Source: Endothia cerciana (lineage: Eukaryota; Ascomycota; Sordariomycetes; Diaporthales; Cryphonectriaceae). From it: a stretch of DNA of 64,000 nucleotides. The notes under the pieces are model-generated. The model was not told the origin of the DNA and made no database searches. It was given only the letters and a program-made list of their open reading frames with translations. Where the stretch lies: assembly GCA_026119935.1 (NCBI GenBank), contig JALRMH010000002.1, positions 248,001 to 312,000 of the forward strand, read 5' to 3'. The position numbers were made by a program, and so were the translations under genes. Positions 33,601 to 45,358 of this stretch are shown piece by piece (the first letter of the stretch is position 1; every line of letters begins with the position of its first letter).

Positions 33601-35587
33601 TCTTCTTTCCCTTCTCTCAGGGTCTCCTCAAGCCCATCCGGGGTTTGGGACTGCCGGTGATCGCTTCTGTGTTGTATCTAGCGCCCTGATATTCATAGAC
33701 TGGCATGAGTGGGCACAAACCCTTATGTACATACCTGTAGATATGAACGGGGTCTCCTGTGCCCAGCCCCCAGCCCCAGCCCCCAGCCCCCAGGTGACGG
33801 TATGTACTACTGTACTCCTTCCTGTATGTAATGAGAGCCCTTCCTCTCTGCCACCGTGGCAATGTACTATGTGAGGAGGGTGATGGGACTCCATGGCAAG
33901 ATTTGAGCGCACGGGCCTTTCTCTGGTGACGACGAGATCACGAAAATGATCAGTCGTCTATTGTCTCTGTGCGGTCCATGGATCCAACAGGTCACTTGGC
34001 TTGCCTATTCGTCAGTCATACGACACTTGCACAGGACGGAAGGGCAAAGGTGCTCGACCGGGTGCGTGCCTGCTTGCCTGCCTGCCTGCCTGGGGTCGAG
34101 GCGAGGCGAGCTCTAGGACGGAGGTACGTACCAGAGTCGACAGCAGACCCCGTGTTATGTATACTTCATTCGGGCGGGTGGTGACTTTCTATTTTGCACC
34201 TTTGATCCCCCATGTGCATGTGCCTGAGGAACCCCCCCCCCCCCTTCCCATGGTGGTGTCACTCTCCCTACCCGTGTGCTGGGATTTCTTCCAGAAACAA
34301 CATCGCTCTTCTGAAACTCTTAACCACCAAACAAACCACCACCACCACCACCAACACCCACAACATCACCACCGGTTTATTCCCGAGCCCATTTCAGGGC
34401 CCAGCCAGAACCTGTCTGCCCTTTTTAAGACGATAGAGTCCCCCAACGAAAAGAAGCCGTGGCCGTCAGTCAATTGCCTGACGTCCCGGTGGGTTTGGGC
34501 CACATTTCTCGCCTAACCTGTGGGGCCGATTGCAGCAACCTGGGAGAGGCAGCAGCTCCGAGCGCTTGTAGGGCTGCTGCGCAGGCTCGGCCAGAGGGCC
34601 TCTACACATCTGATCGACAAGACACACGGCGACAGACTGCTGGGCTAGCGGCAGTAGTCGAGTTCATCCCTACCCGTCTGCATTGGGATCTCACCGTCAG
34701 ATTGAGCCACTCGGTAGCAGCTATTTCTGGGAGAGCATCATCCTCACGTTTGCGAGGAGTGAGCCGCCCAAGCTACTGCCACAGCCACCTTGGCCCTCGG
34801 TGGGCGCCGCTGGGAAGCCCAAATCAGTCAGCCTCGCGCCCTCGTCCGCCTCGACCGGGCGCCACATTGCACTTCCTAGAGACGTCCGCCCGCCTAGGCC
34901 CCTCATCCGGTAAGTCCCTCTTTCGATCCTGCTTCCAGCTGTCCACAGTTTTTGCACCCGGGGGAGAAGCGCTTGTCGCGCTGGATCAACCCTCGACGCA
35001 CACCAGCTTGGGCGACACTGGCCACGCAACACAACCTTTCACATACGGACATCCGCCCTCCAGAGGGCTGGAGATTGATACGAGACCCAGCCTGGCATCT
35101 CAGGGGCTATATCTACGAGCAGACGGCACCTCTCCGTTCCTTCTTTTTCTTTTCTCTGTGCTGCCTCCACTGGCGGCTGAACTTTAATTTTGAAGGCCCC
35201 ACACTCCACACACGCTGGCGCCATCTCCGGGGACCAGATCTCGCCCCGTGCTAGTGGCAGCGAGGAGGACGTATTGTGCGCGGAGCACTCTGACCACAGG
35301 CTCGCGTGGCTCTCGCAGCGATCCCCAGGCTTCCAGCAAAGCTTATTTTACTTGACCCCATTACCGTCTGCCCCGGGACTTGTTCGACCTGATCACACCA
35401 CCGCCTACGTCAGGACTCGGATCTTACCAGATCTGCAAACTCATCACTCGCGAGTCCCCTGGCTGACCTGAGCCCTGTCAGGTCCTCGGCTTGACCCTGA
35501 AGAAGAAAAGAAGAAAGAAAAAAAAAAAAAAAAAAAAAAAAAGGACAGTAGCTGCCAGACGATAGATTTCCACCTCAGCCCGCAACC
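30661..35587. other. long region without supported gene
   Basis: About 4.9 kb. It holds poly-G 30866-30878, poly-C 31869-31880, 33145-33157 and 34232-34244, a CTTCTTTCCCTT tandem repeat (33561-33619), and an A-rich tract (about 35500-35542) just before the next gene. The longest ORFs, 32630-33361 (minus) and 30956-31414 (minus), lack domain-like patterns. The final 1-1.5 kb may be promoter and 5' UTR of the gene at 35588. Confidence 0.4.
33561..33619. repeat. CTTCTTTCCCTT tandem repeat
   Basis: A pyrimidine-only block made of repeated TTCTTTCCC units, ending in CTCTCAG. It resembles a long polypyrimidine tract and could act as a 3' splice region, but no supported exons flank it. Confidence 0.8.
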
Positions 35588-38025
35588 ATGTCGCGCGCCC
35601 CGAACGTGCTCAGTCGCTCGGCGACCCTGAAACCCTCCAGACCGCAAACATATCTAGAGGACTCGGCCGATGAGGGCAGCAGGCCGCGCCGGAGAACCTA
35701 TTCGAACTCTTCGGCATCCTCGGCTGCAAGCTCGCAGTCTGAAGACCAGTTCGTCTTCTCCCCAGACGGGTCGCCAACTCACGAACAACCATCCTTCTTC
35801 CCCTCAGCGCGGGGAGGCCCGGGCCTGCCCGCTCCAATGGCCGTTGGCGGTGAGGAACAGCAAGGTGTCGGTAAGTCTAGCCGAGTGTTCTTATTGATAT
35901 CGTTCAAGTCCATTTTGTGTGCGTGCGTGTGTTAGTGTATGTGTCACGCACCGCCCCAAGCCCCAGGCCCGGGCAAAGCCTGTGTTTGCTTTGTTACATA
36001 CTATGTACAAATCATGATTACGGCGCACCGTTAGTGCAAGGAATCATCACAGGTGTGGCATCTCATCCATGCTGCGAGGGATTGCTTCTGCCCGATCCCC
36101 TAGAGATGCAGGCATGTGCAATGCGAGATCTCCCGTGGTGTGTGCTCTGCTTTTTCTGTCTTGGAAAATGCGGCAGGAGGATCATATGCACCGTAGCGCA
36201 GCGACGCCATGCGATCCAGGGTTCCTGTCCCACGGATCAAACCACGGTGCATGGTTGGCTCTCCTACATGCGCTCGGCTTTATCGTCATCCCATCCGCAT
36301 CCCCGGCTCGAGCAGTCGTCCCCGTCACAGCGGGGCCCAACCTCGCAGTGTCGCATTCTGGCGATTCAGGGTAGCCGCTGTCAGGGGAGGGCCACTAGCC
36401 GAAATCCGGGCAAGCGCCTCTCCCGCCCTAAATTGTCTCGGGTCCAGGGAGCCCCAGACAAGCCCAAGGGGATCGTGGGGTGGGGGATTCGTGCGTGTCG
36501 ACAGGGCCCTCCTCGCTCTGGCTGCCCCCGTGGCAATGCGCAGAGACGTCATCCCTCACGAAGATGTGCCCACCACCAGCACCCACCACCAGCACCCACC
36601 ACCAGCACCCACCACCAGCACCACCAGCACCACCAGCACCAGCGCCCCCAGCACCACCAGCAGCCGTCCTCTTCTCCGCAGCGATGGCAACGGTTTTCAT
36701 GCATGTCCCTCAGAGACACCAAAACTCGGCTGATATCCCCCTCCTGCAGGAAATCTTGCCCAGTCCACTCGCCGACCTCCAGAAACCGTGAACAAGGCCG
36801 CCGCACTGGTCCTCCGCGACATCCTCCGCGACTCGCCCACGCCGCGCTCCAAGCCTATTGCAATCGAGCTGCCTCCGCCCGCGTCGCGCAAGATCGCATC
36901 CAGCTCTGTCTACACGCCCATCGAGCCTCTGTCAGCCCGCGGAGACATTTCAGGGTAAGCCCGGTCCTCTTCCGATGGTGATCGCTCGCGGGCTCATCCC
37001 CGGGTAGTGTTGTGGTGGGAGATATGATGGGTGGGCTGAACGACCCTGAAGGATTGGCTGACCATGACCATGCTCGGCACCGTCGCAGTGGTTATTTTCC
37101 CTTGCACGAGGATCCGGACAAGCGCATCCACCGTCCTCACCCCTTCCACGACGCCGTGAAGGCGGCCAAGCGCAATTCTGAATCGTGGCAGGAGCCGGAG
37201 CCGGCACCTCAGAGTAGCGAACCCTCAGAAGCTGCCGCCACGACGACGACGACGACGACAGCGGCGGCGGCGGCGGCGACTACCACCACCACCACCACCA
37301 CCACCACAGCGTGCCGGCCCTCAGTCCCGAAGCCCACCATGTCGGACCCGCAGGGCCTTCACCCCATGGTGAACTCGGTCAAGATGCCTCCATCGCGGGG
37401 CAACACCCCTGTCACGTCCTATGTTCCCAGCGGCCTGCATGACTTTCCTATGCCGGTTGGAAAGTACTACCCGTCCAACTATGAGGCCGCAAGGTCGCGA
37501 CAGGACGGCAGCCAGGCCTCCCGGCTTCCGACATCCCGAAGCAGCCTGCGATCACCCTTCTCCGGCTCTCCTTCCGTCCAGTCAGACACCGCAGTGCCGC
37601 AGTTTAATAGAACGGACTCGCCACGCGAGCGCTCCAACTCTGACGCAAAGCGCCGCTTGCAACAGTATCAGCGCGATATGGTCGCGCAGGCCACCCAAGC
37701 CGCACGACAGCTCACCAGGGCCAAGACCGCATCAGTAAATCTCGCCGCGGCGCACGGCGTCACCATGCAGAAATTCCAGAGAGGACCGCATCGGCCCATC
37801 TCACCACGCCTGCAGCCCCTGGGCAGCCCCGGACCGGTAACGCCGATGGACCTGGAGGGCTCAGACGGGGACGGTGAATACCTCACGCGGGGCCGGGCCG
37901 TGCCAAGCCCAGACGTCGGTAGGGAGACCGATGCCGTCGCTAGAGCCGTGATGGTCGACGACGAGCGGGTGCGTAGGGAGGGTAGGAGCTCTCCAGCCGT
38001 CGAGCCATGTGGCTTCAGGTTCTAG
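35588..38025 (+). CDS. low-complexity fungal protein, hypothetical (474 aa)
   Basis: Three exons, 35588-35870, 36750-36954 and 37089-38025 (donors GTAAGT and GTAAGC; acceptors CTGCAG and TCGCAG; phases 1 and 2), give 474 residues. The first exon is Ser-rich (TYSNSSASSAASSQSEDQFV). Exon 2 adds the helical NLAQSTRRPPETVNKAAALV then LRDILRDSPTPRSKPIAIEL. Exon 3 has GYFPLHEDPDKRIHRPHPFH, a Thr/Ala codon-repeat tract (37235-37310), FPMPVGKYYPSNYE, a Ser-rich stretch, and a Gln/Arg-rich helix (KRRLQQYQRDMVAQATQAAR). The conserved helical islands suggest a real fungal family of unknown function, probably intrinsically disordered. The first intron is long (879 nt). Confidence 0.72.
36565..36665. repeat. 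CACCACCAGCACC minisatellite in intron 1
   Basis: Units of about 14 bases (CACCACCAGCACCC) repeat at least four times, then shorten to CACCACCAGCAC-type units. The block lies inside the first intron of the 35588-38025 gene, so it is not translated in the model. The long ORFs seen through it in several frames are products of the repeat. Confidence 0.85.
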
Positions 38026-39208
38026 AGCAGGACATCCCGCGGCTTTCTCGCCTCCTCGACGTCACCTCCCCCGTGCAACGACGCCATCTCGACGGAGCTG
38101 CTCGGCATCAACTTCCGGAACCTGCTCCTTGTAAACACATTTCATTTGTATCCCCACCACATTCTTAAGACGCCACGTCGCCTTTCGCCCTTGCATACGA
38201 GGCGTCCATCGATCCTGGAAATCCGCATCGGGCACTCACATCTCCCACAGTGCTGGAGACTCGCAGCACAACGATATCTACAGGCGTCAACGGGTTCAGA
38301 CAAGCACCAGGGGCTGGACGTTCTTTCGGCTGGCAGCCAGCCGTCTTCACCGATATCCCAGCTTTTCATCATCTCTAGATACCCGAAACGCGCATTGCAC
38401 CCAGGATAGACGGCAGCAGTATCACCAAGGCAACAAATTCAAGTGATCCCACGACAGACATGAACTATATAAGGACGGTGACTTCAATTCGAGACCGGGA
38501 CGCTGGGCGAGAACAGTGTAGCTTGTCGTCCGCTGCAATTGGATGGACTAGACTGGCAGCAGTGCACATTCACCTCGGCCGGTGAATGGAAGGGCGTTGG
38601 CTGCTTTTGTGCTTTTGTGTTTTGGGTAACGGTTGGAGTTTGGGAGGCTTTTATCGACACTGCTATGGTCAGACTGCAAGAACTTTAGGAGGAAAAATTT
38701 TGGGAACCAATGCAAGCAAGTCACTTTTGAGATTGGGTCGACGTGTTAAGGATCATGTGGAGAGGGAACTGGGCCCAATTGTCCTCGGCCGCTGCGACCC
38801 ATCCGAAGCGATAGCTGGATAGGCTTCATGGAATAAGGGAATCCTATGGTTGCTGGGGGAAATGTCGCCTTCACTGACCAAGTCCTTCATGTCACTCGCC
38901 CTTGCCTCTTGAGAGCAGTGAGATGTGTTTATGTCGGATCTAGGGGTGAGGTGGTAGCATTACAACAATTCACTCACACTCACGACAACAAGGGCTAGGA
39001 CCCAGTTGCCTGATTGGACCATAGCGAGGACTTCACTACAGCACTAGAAAGTTTAGATGAATTGACGAGTCTTAACAGTGAACTCACTTCACTCCCAGCT
39101 TCACTGATTCGAGACCTAGATAATCCTCTCGTTTCTCCCTCTCTCCTCTCTGCTAACGACAAAAGTATCAACCCAACACTCAAAGATTCCCCAGACGAGG
39201 TGTCTGTT

Positions 39209-39251
<43 letters not shown>

Positions 39252-39307
39252 TTATCCAGAATTCTTGCACACTTCTCTAAACTTCACATCTCGTCGCTCC
39301 ATTGAGG
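38026..39307. other. intergenic, GA microsatellite
   Basis: A GA repeat lies at 39212-39249, about 60 bases before the ATG of the next gene. ORFs at 38586-38822 (+) and 39014-39280 (+) are short and show no recognisable pattern. Confidence 0.45.
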
Positions 39308-40265
39308 ATGTCGAACTTCTATCCGAATTCACATAACCAGCTGGACCGAGCACGATCAAGCATGTCCGGCCACGGAGTCAGTGATCAAGGGCACGCGAGC
39401 AGCGTCAATGAGGCGTCCTTCTACGCAGGCAAGTCTCCTTCTCCCTTCCCTGCTGCCATCCCACCACTCTTCCCCTCCCTTTCATCTTCTGCTGCCATGC
39501 CCCCTGCTGATATCCCATTACCGCCCAGCAGCGTCCACCAGGGCCCCGAGCCCACGGCGGGTGATCTCGTCGATGCAGGGCGCCCCGCGGGGCATGGCGG
39601 AGTGGGCGGCCCAGAACGGCATGAGCTTCACGGTGAACAACAACCAGACGTACTACAACATCGACAATAGCGGCAGCACGCGCGTGCACGGAAACAACAA
39701 CGACGCCCACCGCTCGTCGGACGACAACAGGCGCAACAGGTGCTTCGACGCCTACAGCAACAACACCCACCCGCGCAGCGGCCGTCCGGCCGCACAGGGG
39801 GTTGTCTTCCTCCCCACGGTCTTCCTGCCGCCGGGCGTCCTACCCGCGGCCCCTCATCCTCCGCTGCCACCACCGGGCCGGTCCCAGGGAGCCGGCCGCG
39901 CCCCGGAGTATGCTCCTACTACTGCTCCCCGTCCCTGGGACAACGCCGCCTCCGACATCACGCCCAGCGAGGTGGGCCCCGCCCTCCGCGGGCCCCCCTC
40001 CGGCCTGCTGGACCGGCACGGGCGCGAGCGCATGGAGAAGACCTGCGGCGTGCTCGGGTGCTGGCAGAAGAAGGTGCACAGGACCCGGTGGGTGGAGGAC
40101 AGAGGCGCGACGCCCAGCGGCGCGGCCACCAGGGTGGAGAGGAAGGTGAGGAGCCGGTTCTGCCAGGAGCACACGTGCCGGGGCGGAGGGGCCGGCCTGG
40201 ACGGGCCCTTCTGCGTGCGTCCCAAGTACCCCGGGGACCGGCTCTGTGGGTGTTGTGTGAGGTGA
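39308..40265 (+). CDS. Cys-rich protein with HRAM-like segment, hypothetical
   Basis: Proposed exons are 39308-39428 and 39529 (or 39532)-40265. The intron has a GC donor (GCAAGT) and either of two AG acceptors keeps the frame. Exon 1 reads MSNFYPNSHNQLDRARSSMS. Exon 2 reads GMAEWAAQNGMSFTVNNNQ, then TYYNIDNSGSTRVHGNNND, which resembles the HET-s-related amyloid motif (N/G-rich with S-G-x-x-R-V-H). A proline-rich linker follows, then a Cys/His-rich C-terminus: CGVLGCW near 40046, RFCQEHTCRG near 40152, FCVRPKYPGDRLCGCCVR at the end. The C..C ... FC..HTC ... C..C pattern recurs in fungal proteins of unknown function. The start and the GC-AG intron are inferred. Confidence 0.5.
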
Positions 40266-40303
40266 TGGTGATGGTGATGGTGATGATGATGATGATGATG
40301 ATG
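40261..40303. repeat. GATGGT/GAT repeat
   Basis: GGTGAT units followed by GAT units begin at the last codon (TGA 40263-40265) of the preceding gene, so the repeat forms its 3' UTR. Confidence 0.85.
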
Positions 40304-41035
40304 GGGGGCGCCGGGGCAGCAGGATTACGAGCTGCCGGGACGGGACGACCTCCGGCTGCCATACTCGGCTATTTTTCTCTGCTTCTGTGATTGATGACGA
40401 GGTCAGCAAGGTCGCGGATCGCACTATTTGATTATACCCACTTGACGAGGTTATCGGGAAGAGAATCCTCAAATGAGGGAGCAGGTTCCGGGACCTAAGG
40501 CTCGGGATAGGGGGGCTCGACCACTTTTACTAGATCTGGTGGGACTCGCCCCGCTTGATAAAAGATACGAGGCGTGAGAGGCTACCGCCCTCTACGTAGT
40601 CAACATAGACCAAATCATTCCTAGTCAGCACTGGGGATGAGAATTCTTTGAGAGCTGTCATACGAGGGACCGTATCCTATTTGAATTCGGCCTGAGCTGG
40701 TCCACTAAGGTTAGTGACCGACTTTTGACTACTAAATTTGCTAATTCTTCCGTTCTTTTCCCTTCCAAGGTTTTCCCTTTTCCTTTCCTAGATCGTGTGC
40801 CAAAAAGAAAGAAAGAAAGGCAAGGGGAAAAAAAATGATTCGCAAGTCGTAATTAATAACCATGTCCCTCGTAGATTCAACGCAAGCCTCAACGAGCCCT
40901 AAAGGTTGACACCAACACCTCGCAGCGCGGACTTTGGTCTCCTACCCAATGCAACGGACGGTCCACAACAATATGCCTGAGCAACAAAGGAAAGCCTCCG
41001 ACACTGCTATTCCTTATCGAACCCACTTAAAATTT
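40304..41035. other. intergenic between convergent genes
   Basis: No coding frame is supported. It contains two TTTTCCCTTTTCC-type stretches and an AAAGAAAG block. It lies between the 3' end of the Cys-rich gene (plus) and the 3' end of the dynamin-like gene (minus). Confidence 0.5.
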
Positions 41036-43604
41036 TCAGGTTCGCAGCACCCTGACAGCCTTCTTCAGGCTATCTAGCTCCCGCGCGAGGGCCTGACGCT
41101 GGTTCCTCGATGCTGCGTCCTCCCCGGCGATCATGGCGAGCTGCTCGGGGCTGAGGCTCATGATCTGCTCGGCACAGAGGACCTTGAGCGGACTCTGGGG
41201 GCCCTCGAGGAGGATGTAATAGATGACCTGCTGGCAGAGGGTGTCGACGAACCGCTTGCGGGCGACCTTGTAGTAACTGCTGAGGATGTCAAGGATGTCT
41301 TCACACACCTGCTGGCTGTTGTTCATGTCCGTGGTATGCTTTGCGATCTGGTCCAGAGGGACGTATTTCTCGAGACCGCCACACGGGAGGTAGATGGCGA
41401 TGTGTCTCAGGGACTCGGCCACCCGCTCCTGACGCTTCTTCTGTAGGGTCTCGTTGAAGTAATGGTTGAAGGTGACGGGCCGGCCAGAGCGTTCGATGTC
41501 CAGGAGAAACTCCGTGTGCTCAATGGCGCGCTTGTACTGCTCGCGCAGCTCCTCCCCGAGAAGGTGGTCCCAGATGTGGTTCCTGACCGCCGCGTCAGGG
41601 CATAGCTCGCCAAGGAGCTTGTGGATGTAATTGTGAACAAGCAAGATGGCCTTGCTCGTATGGGACAGCGCGAGCCTTTCCCACTTCTGCGATGCTATCT
41701 CGAAGACAGATGCGAGGATGCTCCCGTTGAACTACGAGTAGAGTTTAGCTGCTGTCCTACCGCGTGACAGTTCAGAGGGCGGTGAGCTGCTATCGGATGC
41801 GCTTACCGAACCGAGCTCCGGTCCGCGACTGGAGTTGTAGACGTCCTTGATGAGCTCTGTCATCGGGCCCCTGAGTGGCGCCGGGCACTCGTATCCGGGG
41901 TCAATGATATCTCGCAGCTCATCATAGTCCTCGAGATGCACATCACAGTCGTCGAGGGGCACGTCACAAGAGACAGTTCTGGATCCTCTAGGCCCGAAAG
42001 TGTCCTCGACTCCATCATCGCACACCACTCCCTCATCGCACGTAGACTCGAAGTCCTGGAAGTGGCCTCGCTTCCAGAATGTGTTGGCAAAGGTCTCGTT
42101 CAGCTGGTATATCTTGGTGATCAATCTGAAGTCGTGGTCCCGCTTGAAGAGGACTCCGCCCGAGTAATATCCGTTCAGGGCACTCTTGTTGATGTCTTGC
42201 ATACGCGAGGCAATCCTCACAAGGTACTGCCGCTGAGAGCTCTCGTCGGCCCTGGGCTCTCCCATGGCATCAAGCTTGGCTAGGCACTCGCGTATGCCCT
42301 TGTCGATCTCGGACTTGACATTCGGCAGCTCGCGCTTGGATATCTCCAAAAGCAGCTCCTGCAGCCTCATCTTCAGGGAGACGACTCCGCAGCGGTCACC
42401 AATGGACACCCATGGAGGCTCCATGAAGTGGGCCCGCTCGGCGGCGAGGCAATCAGACATGGTAGAGGTACTGTCGTCTGCGCTCCGATTTTTTACCACA
42501 CAGTATCCGAGCTTCAGAAGATTCCGCTTACCCTGGACGAGATCGATGACTGCGCCTTGTGTCGCCCTCTCGGTAGCGAGATCCGCCTTCGTCAGGACGC
42601 CCATGGTGCGGATGCCGTCAGGGTCAGCCCCCTGGGCGAGCCTGAGAACCTCCTGCGTGGCAATGTCGACGTTGCAAGGCATGACGGCGAGGATACTTAG
42701 AAGGAAGTGTCAGCCAATGGGGGCACTCGACAGCAGAGAATACTAACATGGTTCGACTGTTCTCCATGTAACGTTTGACAATGTTCCTGACGAGAGTCAC
42801 GTTATTGTAGGTGGTGAGGCCTTCGTATCTCGATTAGTAGGTCCTACATGATCTTCGGAGCTGCTTACCAGGTGTAGGTACTCGAAAGATTCCAGGCACG
42901 TCAATCACGGTGAGATGAGCTTGCTGTCATGCGAGTCAGGCTAGGCAACCAATGGGATTTACAAAAGCGATACTTACATCAGGCCCGCTGATCTCGATCT
43001 TGAGGACGTCCTCACTGAAGGCAGAGAGGCCCTGAGAGCCGTCATCCTTACCCACACGGATTCCCATAATGGTATTGGCCTTGACGAGTAGAGTTGGCAT
43101 CGGAGGTACACCCTGAACATCACCCAACACCCAACATCGCATAGAAACTTACCTCTTCAAAGACCTTTGCAAGAGTCTCATTATCCATCTGATCCAGCTG
43201 CCGACGAAACGCGAGGAGGCGATTCTTGTGCGCGCTGTCCGCGTCTGGGCGGGGAACGATCGAGACTGAGACCTTGTGCTGAGCCTCTCGGGCACAGGTG
43301 ATCTGCGTGGCATAGCGCGTACAGAGGCCGACGCCACGGGGGAAAGGGAAGCCAGTCAGGCTCTCGAGGACTGAGCTCTTTCCGGACGATTGATCGCCGG
43401 CCACGATGAGCTGTAATGAACAGTAAATGTCCGCAGGGAGCCTGTGTGGGCCGGACCGGAACACACCTGGGGCAGCGGAATGATTGTGCCAACATTCGTC
43501 TCTCGAAGCCTGTCAATCTTTGAGAGGAGGACCTGGTTCCCCAGTCCAATTTCCCCGACTGCCGTCATCTTCATGGTGAAGTCTGGCTGAATAGCGATCT
43601 GCAC
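41036..43604 (-). CDS. dynamin-like GTPase
   Basis: Seven exons give 736 residues: 43604-43467, 43410-43153, 43079-42978, 42923-42869, 42820-42748, 42695-41807 and 41731-41036. GTPase motifs are P-loop GDQSSGKSS (about 51-59), DVPG (174-177) and TKAD (244-247), with ANTIMGIR, ISGPD-QAHLTVIDVPG, RTIILAVMPCNVDIATQE and CVVKNRS in the expected order. The middle/stalk region follows, and the C-terminus (DILSSYYKVARKRFVDTLCQ ... LARELDSLKKAVRVL) has the helical GED look. It belongs to the Mx/Vps1-related fungal dynamins, many per genome and mostly uncharacterised, acting in membrane remodelling. Exons 3, 5 and 6 follow AAG 3' splice sites; the joins are fixed by family continuity. Confidence 0.88.
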
Positions 43605-45358
43605 CTTTCGCGGTCTATCAAGTTGATGGGGCTCTGAAAGATGCTATAATATGCGTCCCGGCTCGCTGCTGGAGCATCCGCCGCTTATGAGAGGTGTTCA
43701 GGTACAGTGGGAGAGAGACTCGCTCCCTTGAGACTTAGGGGTCAGGAAGGGGTGCTACATTCCAGGTTCATGTCTACCCCGCCCAGACTGCGTCCCTAAC
43801 TCGCTGGATGCTTGCCTTGATAAGAATGTTTCACAATACTATGAAATAATTGGCCATGTTAGATTCCTAATGGCCATTACCGTAGAGAAGCTGCTGACCA
43901 GAGGCGGGACAGAGTGCAGGGTTGGCATCTCGTGTTGAGCCTCCCTGTTCCCGCACGAGGGTAGAGAGGGCTTTCAATTAGTCAGAATCGATGTCGCCTC
44001 TTCTTTTTCTGTGACTAGATGCTCAGTACCTTGCATGAGGGGAAGGTCATGCATGATACCAAGACGTTTTCCTGTATTCTTGTCTCTGTGATCTCATAGG
44101 TGTTACTAATTTCCCCCCCTTCCAAGCTTGAATGACTGTCAGGTGTCTCAGTGTGGCGCCATTGTCCTTCCCATCCTGCGAGTCTTGTGAGAACATTGAG
44201 ACAATGCCCTATGTATGACAGACGCCATGTTCGAGTTTCTATCCCGTCTGTGCAACTTGCATGGGATGCCCCTCCCTCTGTTTCTATCGCACCCGGTCTG
44301 TATTCCTCTAGCAGCTGAGCACCTCATTTGTCTTCGAGAAAGGATCTTAGGGATTTTCTCCGACATGGGAACGGACAACCCCGCCCACAGAAAAAGCAAT
44401 CTCTTCTTTTTTTTTCTTTTTTTTTTACCGATCAATACAAGAGATTCAAAATCACTTACATTGTAACATATAGTAATACCATTTCCTGCAAGTATCAGCC
44501 CACTGCTCATCGATTGCCTCTTTGAACTTAGCTCTATTGTCCAACACTCCCTAAGAGTAATACCCCACCTTACGTGTCTACAATACAGAATGCCACAGGA
44601 GGGTTCCCTGGGCCTTTCACGGTAGACTTGGGAGTAAAGAGCCATGAACGGGATGGTTCATTTCACGTAGTTCACTGTATGCTGACTTCGAAGGAGGTGT
44701 ATATTCTCATCTCTCTGCTTTGGAGGAGACAGCCTGCGATCCTAGCACGTCATGCTCAAGGCTGTTGCGCCATTGATATATTGTAATTAATATACCTTCT
44801 TGTTCAACTCTGTGCTCTTCGCAGGAGGGTTACCATGATCGTTTTCACATAGCCATTATTTAGTCAAGGGTTTTGTGCCCTGCCTAGGGTGTCAAGCTCC
44901 AGAGAAGAAGCTGTGCCCAGATCCAGGAGAAGTATCCGAAGTATTCATATGAATGCTAGGCTTTGTTATTCTCCCAGAGCCCCTAGTCCTGCTGTGGTGC
45001 CATTCATTATTGGTTGATACATAATGAAAGAGACAGTGACCTAGAATAATTCCCAGTGACTCCAAATTACAAGAGACTTCAAGGAATAGATTCACGAGCC
45101 TCTCAGAGGGACTGTTGTTTCCAGCGGTGGCGCGGTTCAACAAATATATATATCATGCCTCAGATGAACCTCTCCGACATTTTTTTTTGGATGCATCACA
45201 CGACACTTCAGACAGAATCATCTCTGCTCAACCGGACATCACAGCCACCGGTCCATGTGGAGTTCTGGGCACTAACTCTGGATCATATCGACTTCCAACA
45301 TCAGAATTACTGCCATCTCAGTCTTTCCAGACCAGAATCTCCTTTTGATCTTGCCAAG
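43605..45358. other. intergenic
   Basis: This is the common upstream region of the divergent dynamin-like (minus) and GT2 (plus) genes. The GT2 frame is open upstream to 45056, but that part lacks the hydrophobic pattern of the family and is probably leader. T-rich tracts are at 44406-44430. The minus ORF 44148-44645 translates through a poly-T block and is not credible. Confidence 0.45.

Noticed and set aside
33139..33689. Possible spliced gene joining ...YCITQ (33472) to GLLKPIRGL (33621)
   Set aside because: Donor GTATGC and acceptor CTCTCAG keep the frame, but neither exon has domain-like sequence and the intron is a CTT repeat; support too weak.
35917..36981. 354-residue plus-strand ORF
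   Set aside because: Lies mostly in intron 1 of the 35588-38025 gene and is carried by the CACCACCAG minisatellite; exon 2 is read in a different frame.
36565..40303. CRISPR-like arrays
   Set aside because: Regular repeats here are simple micro- or minisatellites without unique spacers, and the DNA is eukaryotic.
39405..40472. Several minus-strand ORFs up to 210 residues
   Set aside because: Antisense to the Cys-rich gene; Arg/Pro/Ala-rich with no consistent frame.
44148..44645. 165-residue minus-strand ORF
   Set aside because: Includes a poly-T block read as KKKRKKKKR and has no other coding evidence.
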